Assembly (NCBI GenBank): GCA_030629475.1
Contig: DAOVOU010000032.1
Location: 1-10,834 of the forward strand
DNA: 10,834 bases
Source of the DNA: Desulfobacterales bacterium
GTDB taxonomy: Bacteria; Desulfobacterota; Desulfobacteria; Desulfobacterales; C00003060
Direction of reading: 5' to 3'
The translations under genes and the position numbers were made by a program. The notes beneath the pieces are model-generated. The model ran no database searches. It saw only the letters and a program-made list of their open reading frames with translations, and was not told where the DNA came from. Below, one piece after another: positions 6,512 through 10,834 of this stretch. The number at the start of each line of letters is the position of its first letter. Position 1 is the first letter of the stretch.

Positions 6512-6614
6512 GGCTCCGCTTCGCTCCGCAATTGGTCGAATAGTCGAGTAGTTGAGTAGTTGAGTGGTTGAGTCGTTATCCACTTGACGATTTCCCCACT
6601 CGACCACTCAACTA
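6512..6614. repeat. 8-nt tandem array with inverted counterpart (hairpin element B) upstream of the biotin carrier gene
   Basis: Octamers TGGTCGAA, TAGTCGAG, TAGTTGAG, TAGTTGAG, TGGTTGAG run from 6533 to 6572. An inverted counterpart lies at 6596-6614. The last two octamers can pair with it over about 19 nt with two or three mismatches. The leader CGCTTCGCTCCGCAATTGG (6516-6534) closely matches that of element A. The unit sequence differs from A but the architecture is the same. Confidence 0.8.
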
Positions 6615-6620
6615 AAAGTG

Positions 6621-6664
6621 TCAGGAATCCGAAACGTTAGATTCAGGAATCCGAAACGTTAGAT
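6621..6664. repeat. Perfect 22-bp direct tandem repeat, two copies
   Basis: Two identical 22-bp copies, each starting TCAGGAATCC and ending CGTTAGAT, lie at 6621-6642 and 6643-6664. They follow element B directly. Perfect identity suggests a recent duplication. No matching third copy was seen in the window. Confidence 0.9.
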
Positions 6665-6990
6665 TATAGAAAAACGCTACTCAGCAGGATCTGAATACCC
6701 TCACACTCATGAATACACATCGTTACCATAATTACAGGGTTTTTCAAGTCCCAAGTCCAACCCCGAAATCGGTGCTTCGGTCGGTAGTGAAGAAGATGTC
6801 CAGTCCCAGGGGTCACACTGAACAACCACCAGCCGATGAATCGAAGATGTTTTTCCTTTACAAAGGAATATTTGTATGGTACCTAAATACCCTTTTTCGA
6901 ATTCCAGGTTTATCGGTTTCCAAATGGGGAGAATACGATCTGTAAGTTGCGGCGCATTCCGAAAAAATAGGAAATTGATCTGTATCACGC
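6665..6990. other. Gene-free stretch, no supported coding content
   Basis: Short open frames exist on both strands (6709-6945 plus, 6707-6988 minus), but neither has a ribosome site or a recognisable protein. Visible structures are a double heptamer CAAGTCC (6745-6758) and a perfect 7-bp hairpin TTCCTTT-AC-AAAGGAA (6853-6868). A weak GGTA-N6-TACC hairpin before a run of five T (about 6878-6897) could end transcription on the plus strand. The stretch may contain the dksA promoter, but I see no convincing one. Confidence 0.5.
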
Positions 6991-7062
6991 TGTAGCGCAG
7001 GGCTTTAGCCCTGCATTTTCAAGGAGTTCTCCTCTTCGGCAGGGCTAAAGCCCAGCACTACA
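6991..7062. repeat. BIME/REP-like inverted pair of hairpins bordered by GTAG and CTAC
   Basis: GTAG (6992-6995) precedes the perfect hairpin GCAGGGCT-TT-AGCCCTGC (6997-7014). After about 24 nt comes an inverted copy (7039-7056, GCAGGGCTAAAGCCCAGC) closed by CTAC (7058-7061). The outer 24-nt arms are inverted copies with two mismatches. The spacer holds its own small hairpin AGGAG-TT-CTCCT. A tetranucleotide GTAG next to a palindrome, in head-to-head pairs, is the layout of REP/BIME elements mobilised by RAYT transposases. No RAYT gene is in the window, so the class is inferred from structure. Confidence 0.7.
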
Positions 7063-7097
7063 TTACATTGCCTGAATCAATACAACCTAAAGTGATC

Positions 7098-7144
7098 GGT
7101 TCAGGGTTCAAGGTTTTAACCTCTGAACGTTGAACCGCTGAACC
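7098..7144. repeat. GGTTCA-type repeat forming a hairpin upstream of dksA (element E1)
   Basis: GGTTCAG and GGTTCAA (7098-7111) pair with TTGAACC and CTGAACC (7130-7144), giving a 14-bp stem with one bulged G. The loop contains GGTT-TT-AACC. Read on the minus strand the right arm is GGTTCAGC GGTTCAAC, an octamer pattern that recurs at 10643-10669. It ends 17 nt before the dksA start codon. Confidence 0.75.
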
Positions 7145-7161
7145 TTACTACTTGTTCTGCA

Positions 7162-7524
7162 ATGAAAAAGAAGGACATCGAGTATTTCAGAAAGCTTCTG
7201 ACCGAACGTCTGGAAAACCTGCTGGCCGAGGCCAGTGACACAGTATCGGGCATGACAGGTCAGACTGTGAATTTTCCTGACCCCACAGATCGGGCATCAC
7301 TTGAGGCCGACCGCAACTTCATGCTCCGGATACGAGACAGGGAGCGGAAATTAATCCTGAAGATCCGGGATGCCCTTGATCGAATCGATAAGGGTACGTA
7401 CGGGATTTGTGAGACCTGCGGCTCTGAGATCTCAATCAAACGCCTTAAGGCCCGGCCAGTGACCACACAATGTATTGATTGCAAGACCAAAGAAGAGGCA
7501 ATGGAAGATGCCCTTGGGGTTTGA
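7162..7524 (+). CDS. dksA: DksA/TraR-family RNA polymerase-binding zinc-finger protein
   Basis: A 120-residue DksA-type protein. DksA enters the RNA polymerase secondary channel and, with ppGpp, adjusts initiation at rRNA and amino-acid promoters. The coiled coil carries the tip DPTDRASLEADR (40-51) with Asp40 and Asp43 matching the acidic pair of E. coli DksA. A second helix with RDRERKLILKIRDAL (58-72) follows. The C4 zinc finger is CETC (83-86) and CIDC (104-107), with IKRLKARP between. It is shorter than E. coli DksA (151 residues), mainly at the N-terminus. The ATG at 7162 has no clear Shine-Dalgarno, and a strong hairpin (7098-7144) sits just upstream. The downstream PHP gene begins six bases after its stop, so the two are probably coupled. 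Confidence 0.93.
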   Translation: MKKKDIEYFRKLLTERLENLLAEASDTVSGMTGQTVNFPDPTDRASLEADRNFMLRIRDRERKLILKIRDALDRIDKGTYGICETCGSEISIKRLKARPVTTQCIDCKTKEEAMEDALGV

Positions 7525-7530
7525 GTCCTC

Positions 7531-8436
7531 TTGAGTATCTTACATACAAATACCCCCCTGAAGCCCGCCTATGTTGATCTGCATATCCACTCCACGGCCT
7601 CTGATGGTTCCCTTTCGCCTGTAGAGATCATCGAAGCCGCCAGGAAGGTGGGCCTTCGCGCCATAGCAATCACAGATCACGATACTGTTGAGGGCTCGGT
7701 TGAGGCCTTGCGACACCAGCGTTCCTCTGGCGTTGAGATATTACCCGGAATTGAGATCAGTGTCAGCTTTGACTCTGGTACAATGCATTTATTGGGTTAC
7801 CTGGTCCGTTTGGATGACGCCTTTTTGAGACAGTCCCTCAAGGTCGTGCAAAAGGCCCGTGCCGACAGAAATGTACAAATCGTAGAAAGGCTTCAAGATC
7901 TCGGAGTTGATATAAAGTATGACGAGATCTTGGAGGTTTCGGGTGGGGGCCAGATTGGAAGGCCCCACATTGCCCACGTGCTGATCCAAAAGAGAGTTGT
8001 TCAAAGTTTTGACGAGGCCTTCAACAAGCTTTTAAAAAAAGGGCGACCCGCCTATGTCGAAAGATACCGCCTTCTACCTGCCGAGGCAATCCAGACTATT
8101 TTGCGTGCAGGGGGTGTCCCTGTGCTGGCTCATCCCTTTACTTTGAACGCAAAGACCGAGGGGGACCTGGACAGGATCCTTGCCGACTTGAAACAGGCCG
8201 GACTAAAAGGTGTGGAGGCCTACTATCCAAGCCATGGACCTGAGCTCACTGCCTGCTATGAGCGCCTTGCCTATCGGCATGGGCTTCTTGTCACAGGTGG
8301 AACGGATTTTCACGGAACGGCAAAGCCCGGGGTCCATATTGGGATCGGAAGAGGGAACCTGAGGATACCATACCGGCTTGTGGAGGAACTCAAGCGATGT
8401 GCCGCTACCCAATCGTCTTGCCCTACTAGCCCTTGA
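7531..8436 (+). CDS. PHP-domain phosphoesterase (RNase AM / YciV family)
   Basis: A 301-residue PHP-domain metal-dependent phosphoesterase related to E. coli YciV (RNase AM, a 5'-3' exonuclease and 3',5'-nucleotide phosphatase). Metal-ligand motifs are in order: DLHIHSTASDGSLSP (16-30, His18, His20, Asp25), ITDHDT (47-52), GIEIS (73-77, Glu75), GRPHIA (143-148), AHPF (200-203, His201) and GTDFHG (257-262, Asp259 and His261). The insert between Glu75 and His146 has the family's usual size. The start is a TTG at 7531, six bases after the dksA stop; no ATG lies between it and the first metal motif, so the start is less certain than the body. Coupling to dksA suggests co-expression. The precise substrate cannot be read from sequence. 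Confidence 0.88.
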   Translation: MSILHTNTPLKPAYVDLHIHSTASDGSLSPVEIIEAARKVGLRAIAITDHDTVEGSVEALRHQRSSGVEILPGIEISVSFDSGTMHLLGYLVRLDDAFLRQSLKVVQKARADRNVQIVERLQDLGVDIKYDEILEVSGGGQIGRPHIAHVLIQKRVVQSFDEAFNKLLKKGRPAYVERYRLLPAEAIQTILRAGGVPVLAHPFTLNAKTEGDLDRILADLKQAGLKGVEAYYPSHGPELTACYERLAYRHGLLVTGGTDFHGTAKPGVHIGIGRGNLRIPYRLVEELKRCAATQSSCPTSP

Positions 8437-8461
8437 CAAAGGCGCTGTAACTCACTATTGA
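8433..8461 (+). promoter_or_regulatory. Candidate promoter for the cbiM-type gene
   Basis: TTGACA (8433-8438), overlapping the stop codon of the PHP gene, is a perfect -35. A 17-nt spacer leads to TATTGA (8456-8461), a poor -10. A transcript from here would have a leader of about 114 nt. The weak -10 would suit an activated promoter, but read-through from the dksA-PHP pair is equally possible. Confidence 0.35.
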
Positions 8462-8472
8462 CGCATCAAAAT

Positions 8473-8508
8473 CAGGAGTTGAAGCTCCTGGTCACTTGTT
8501 CACTAGTT
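8473..8508. repeat. Leader hairpin and octamer pair upstream of cbiM
   Basis: CAGGAG-ttgaag-CTCCTG (8473-8490) forms a 6-bp hairpin. It is followed by two octamers, CACTTGTT and CACTAGTT (8493-8508). There is no T-run after the hairpin, so it is a weak terminator candidate. I looked for cobalamin or NiCo riboswitch conserved elements and saw none. Confidence 0.4.
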
Positions 8509-8581
8509 CAAGACAGAAAAATCGAGCCATGGCAGACATAACAGAGTATAGAGATTTTGCAACTGACAACAGACGAAAAGC

Positions 8582-9214
8582 ATGCATATCTCAGAAGGGA
8601 TTTTATCTCCAGGCGTTCTCATAGCAGGCGCAGGCCTCACAGCAGCAGGCGTTGCTATTGGCTTGAGAAAGCTTGAGATTGAAGAAATACCATCCGTAGG
8701 GATACTCTCTGCGGCCTTTTTTGTTGCCTCACTGGTCCATGTGCCTGTAGGTCCGTCTTCGGTCCACCTGATCTTGAATGGCATGCTGGGTTTAATACTT
8801 GGCTGGAAGGCATTTCCTGCCATATTGGTTGGCCTATCTCTCCAGGCCCTTCTTTTTCAGTTTGGCGGTATTACAACGCTTGGTGTCAACACCCTGAATA
8901 TGGCCCTTCCTGCTGTGGTATGCTACTATTTGTTCAAACAGGGCGTGGGAAGGGACAGCAGGCGGTCTGTATTCATGGTGTCAGCCTTCGCATGTGGAAG
9001 TTGTGCTATTTTTCTTAGCGGCTTAATGGTGGGCTTATCTCTGTATCTAACGGGGGAGCCCTTTTTACCTGTAGCCAAACTGGTGGTTGCAGCCCATTTG
9101 CCGATCATGCTGATTGAGGGATTCCTGACAGCCGCTTGTGTCCTGTTCCTCAGGAAGGTAAAACCTGAACTGTTGGGAGAAAACCACGTTGCTGAATGCA
9201 TCCGTGGGGCATAG
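8582..9214 (+). CDS. cbiM: CbiM/NikM-type substrate-binding component of a cobalt/nickel ECF transporter
   Basis: A 210-residue integral membrane protein of the CbiM/NikM family, which binds Co2+ or Ni2+ and delivers it across the cytoplasmic membrane with an ECF module. The N-terminus MHISEG is diagnostic: Met1 and His2 form part of the metal site, so the ATG at 8582 is certain despite a weak ribosome site. VGPSSVHLILNGMLGLILGW (56-75) is the second metal-binding region, with His62 as candidate ligand (His53 is also near). Hydrophobic segments lie at about 10-28, 38-53, 62-75, 78-94, 104-120, 130-155 and 163-193. The usual partners (CbiN/NikL, CbiQ, CbiO) are absent: the next gene is on the other strand 10 bp away. 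Nickel versus cobalt cannot be decided here; larB elsewhere in the window makes nickel reasonable. Confidence 0.9.
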   Translation: MHISEGILSPGVLIAGAGLTAAGVAIGLRKLEIEEIPSVGILSAAFFVASLVHVPVGPSSVHLILNGMLGLILGWKAFPAILVGLSLQALLFQFGGITTLGVNTLNMALPAVVCYYLFKQGVGRDSRRSVFMVSAFACGSCAIFLSGLMVGLSLYLTGEPFLPVAKLVVAAHLPIMLIEGFLTAACVLFLRKVKPELLGENHVAECIRGA

Positions 9215-9215
9215 G

Positions 9216-9233
9216 GGGTATAGGCTACCCTTT
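9216..9233. terminator. Weak hairpin between convergent cbiM and rlmD
   Basis: GGGTA (9216-9220) and TACCC (9226-9230) enclose a 5-nt loop and are followed by TTT. It lies immediately after the cbiM stop and overlaps the end of rlmD. The short stem and T-run make it a marginal terminator for cbiM. Confidence 0.3.
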
Positions 9234-10631
9234 CGGTCTTGAGCGTAATTTTTCGAGTCTTGCCACAGACTCTATGTGATAGGTATGAGGAAACATGTCA
9301 ATAGGCTGAACTTCCACAACGAGATAGTCCTCCTTTAGCAAGGCAAGGTCCCGTGCAAGTGTGGCTGGATTACAGGAGAGATAAACGATTCTGCCGGGAG
9401 ACAGGCTGCGAACCATTTTTGTCACATCTCTGTGCATGCCTACTCTTGGAGGGTCGATGACCATCACATCAGGCCTGTCCGTGACATCCTTGAGGCCTTC
9501 TTTGATGTCTTTGCATATAAACTGACAGTTCTGGATACGATTCTTCTGGCAGTTTTTTTGTGCATCCCGCACAGCCCCTTCTGAAATCTCAATCCCTATA
9601 ACCTTTCTTGCACCATCAGACAAAAATATCGGGATCGTACCGGTTCCGCTGTACAAATCCACTACAGTTTCCTTGCCTGTCAGCCCGGCGTAGGCCTTCA
9701 CGGTTTTATAGAGAAGTGCAGCCCCAGCAGTATTCGTTTGAAAAAAGGAATTAGCCGATATCTCAAACTCAAATCCAGCAATCTTGTCAGTGATGAAAGG
9801 CTCCCCTGAAAGGAGTATCTCCCACTGGCCAACAGCAATCCCGGCTTTCCTTGTGTTGATATTATTAACAACTGAGATGACGTTTTCGTGCTTTTGGTAC
9901 AGCAGATCGGCCAGGGGTTGAACCCAGGGCCTTTGCTCTTCTGATGTAATGATATTAACCATCCACTTGTCACGGCTTGAAGCGTGCCTAAGCATCAAAA
10001 ATCGCCAAAACCCCTTGTGAGACTTCAGTCCGTAAGGCGGTATGCGGCTTTCTTTGACATAGTGTCGCACATCACCCAGGATCTTGTTTCCCGTATCCGG
10101 CAGGAGCAGGCAGGCCTCAGTGTCGAGAACCTTGTCAAAGGTGCCCGGCACGTGAAGACCCAGGGCAAAGTCCTTGGGTATGTCCTTCCTGGAGAGTTCC
10201 TCGGGCAGCAGCCACCTCCGGTCAGAAAAGGAAAACTCCATCTTGTTGCGGTAGGCAAATATCTTCTCGGATGGCGTGACGGGATGCACCCGGATGTTTG
10301 TGAGTTGACCGATGTGTTCCAGGGATTCGACTATGTGCTCCCTTTTGAAAAAAAGCTGCTTTTTGTAATCAAGAAATTGCCACGTACATCCGCCACAAAA
10401 ACCACAATAGCGGCACGGTGGCTCTACCCTGAAAGGCGATGCGGCTATCAATTCAACAAGGCGCGCTTCAGCGTGATTCTTTTTCTTCTTAAGTACCCTG
10501 ACTCGTACCTCATCGCCGGGCACGGCCCCTTCCACGAACATGGCCAGGCCATTCACCCGCGCAAGACCTTGGCCACCAAGAATCAACTTTTCGATCCTTA
10601 ATTCCAGAATCTGTCCTTTTCTCACAGTCAT
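9225..10631 (-). CDS. rlmD: RlmD/TrmA-family 23S rRNA (uracil-5-)-methyltransferase
   Basis: A 468-residue SAM-dependent enzyme that makes 5-methyluridine in 23S rRNA. An N-terminal TRAM domain (about 1-60, RKGQILELRIEKLILGGQGL) binds RNA. The iron-sulfur motif follows with Cys73, Cys79 and Cys82 in the RumA spacing (CX5CX2C) and a later Cys173 as the likely fourth ligand; Cys76 is extra. The methyltransferase domain has VDLYSGTGT (324-332), DPPR (393-396), the catalytic Cys420 in LSCNPATLARDL, and QPIDMFPHTYHIE near the C-terminus. I chose the ATG at 10631, with AGGTGAG just upstream, over the GTG at 10664, because the extra 11 codons fall in a repeat found elsewhere in the window. The exact uridine (RlmD U1939 versus RlmC or RlmCD) is inferred from the Fe-S motif and length. 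It is a single-gene unit converging on cbiM. Confidence 0.92.
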   Translation of the reverse strand: MTVRKGQILELRIEKLILGGQGLARVNGLAMFVEGAVPGDEVRVRVLKKKKNHAEARLVELIAASPFRVEPPCRYCGFCGGCTWQFLDYKKQLFFKREHIVESLEHIGQLTNIRVHPVTPSEKIFAYRNKMEFSFSDRRWLLPEELSRKDIPKDFALGLHVPGTFDKVLDTEACLLLPDTGNKILGDVRHYVKESRIPPYGLKSHKGFWRFLMLRHASSRDKWMVNIITSEEQRPWVQPLADLLYQKHENVISVVNNINTRKAGIAVGQWEILLSGEPFITDKIAGFEFEISANSFFQTNTAGAALLYKTVKAYAGLTGKETVVDLYSGTGTIPIFLSDGARKVIGIEISEGAVRDAQKNCQKNRIQNCQFICKDIKEGLKDVTDRPDVMVIDPPRVGMHRDVTKMVRSLSPGRIVYLSCNPATLARDLALLKEDYLVVEVQPIDMFPHTYHIESVARLEKLRSRPKG

Positions 10632-10642
10632 GTTCTCACCTG

Positions 10643-10678
10643 GGTTGAGCGGTTCAACGTTCACGGTTCCCGGTTGAA
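10643..10678. repeat. Second GGTTCA-type octamer repeat (element E2) just upstream of rlmD
   Basis: GGTTGAGC (10643-10650), GGTTCAAC (10651-10658) and GTTCACGG (10659-10666) run in octamers, followed by TTCCCGGTTGAA. The first 26 bases match the minus-strand reading of the repeat before dksA (7118-7144) with only a few differences. It begins 11 bases upstream of the rlmD ATG. Confidence 0.7.
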
Positions 10679-10682
10679 GAGC

Positions 10683-10706
10683 CCCTGGCCCAGACCCTGG
10701 CCCAGA
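10683..10706. repeat. 12-bp tandem repeat CCCTGGCCCAGA, two copies
   Basis: Two perfect copies lie at 10683-10694 and 10695-10706, immediately after element E2. They belong to the untranslated upstream region of rlmD. No function is apparent. Confidence 0.8.
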
Positions 10707-10722
10707 CCGGGATTATGAGCTT

Positions 10723-10728
10723 AGTATA
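10723..10728 (-). promoter_or_regulatory. Possible -10 element for rlmD
   Basis: TATACT on the minus strand is a 5/6 match to the -10 consensus in an AT-rich patch inside GC-rich repeats. The matching -35 position (TGGCGC, 10746-10751) is poor and falls inside the 18-bp repeat. A transcript would start near 10716 and include both adjacent repeats. Confidence 0.3.
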
Positions 10729-10741
10729 TTAATTTAAGCAC

Positions 10742-10810
10742 GTCGCGCCAGGGCGGGCCGGGACTACATGGGCACCAAAATCATCTTGGGATGTCGCGCC
10801 AGGGCAGGCC
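10742..10810. repeat. 18-bp direct repeat GTCGCGCCAGGGCRGGCC, two copies
   Basis: Copies at 10742-10759 and 10793-10810 differ at one base (G/A) and start 51 bp apart. The DNA between them has no gene. They could be protein-binding sites upstream of rlmD or parts of a dispersed genomic repeat. No open frame of note extends to the right edge. Confidence 0.75.
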
Positions 10811-10834
10811 TAACTGGCTGTTAACAAAAGGATG

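Noticed and set aside
6464..6607. N-terminal extension of the biotin carrier by 48 residues
   Set aside because: The extension is translated repeat element B; homologous carriers start at MKTF, and the extension has no domain.
5844..6664. CRISPR array
   Set aside because: The repeats are 7-8 nt or 22 nt in direct contact, without unique spacers of 30-40 nt, and no cas genes are present.
6707..6988. Overlapping small open frames on both strands in the gene-poor gap
   Set aside because: Neither has a ribosome site, recognisable product or consistent context; they lie among noncoding repeats.
8437..8581. Cobalamin or NiCo riboswitch before cbiM
   Set aside because: The leader is only about 114-145 nt and lacks the conserved core elements of either class that I know; only a small hairpin is seen.
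9984..10601. 205-residue open frame on the plus strand
   Set aside because: It lies opposite the N-terminal half of rlmD, which has all expected motifs; no ribosome site or family resemblance.
10683..10810. Replication-origin or plasmid iterons
   Set aside because: Only two copies of each repeat, no replication initiator gene and no AT-rich unwinding region of note beside them.

Overview
The window looks like chromosomal DNA from a sulfate-reducing Desulfobacterota bacterium (formerly Deltaproteobacteria). The strongest clue is dsrM, the membrane cytochrome b subunit of the DsrMKJOP complex, which runs off the left edge on the minus strand and is headed by an RsbRD-type regulatory domain protein. 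Gram-negative housekeeping genes (a GmhB-like heptose phosphatase, an RlpA lipoprotein, an IHF-alpha-type protein, DksA) and a biotin-dependent acyl-CoA carboxyltransferase pair fit the same picture. No rRNA, tRNA, CRISPR array, insertion sequence or phage gene was seen.

Layout. 1-1423 (minus): partial dsrM preceded by the RsbRD-domain gene. 1424-1644: divergent control region with a dsr-side promoter candidate and a perfect 7-bp dyad. 1645-2403 (plus): larB (nickel-pincer cofactor synthesis), whose 3' end overlaps the convergent gmhB-like gene (2381-2938, minus). 3063-3347 (plus): ihfA-like gene. 3426-4181 (minus): rlpA. 4268-6463 (minus): a biotin carrier protein gene followed by a carboxyltransferase gene, separated by a repeat element. 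6464-7161: about 700 bases without a supported gene, rich in several structured repeats. 7162-8436 (plus): dksA and a PHP-domain phosphoesterase, nearly touching. 8582-9214 (plus): cbiM/nikM-type metal transporter component without its usual partners. 9225-10631 (minus): rlmD-type 23S rRNA uracil methyltransferase. 10632-10834: repeat-rich upstream DNA.

How the genes connect. DsrM passes quinol electrons toward sulfite reduction. The carboxyltransferase plus biotin carrier serves methylmalonyl-CoA/propionyl-CoA metabolism, but neither a biotin carboxylase nor a membrane decarboxylase subunit lies here. LarB and the CbiM-type protein both point to nickel (or cobalt) use, though they are not in one operon.

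The most unusual content is intergenic. Many gaps carry short tandem arrays of 7- or 8-nt units with unrelated unit sequences. Two of these are followed by an inverted array that could form a long hairpin, and those two share a roughly 20-nt leader. Another gap holds a 71-nt inverted pair of hairpins bordered by GTAG/CTAC, resembling a REP/BIME element. These repeats and the dyad in the dsr promoter are the parts most worth a second look.
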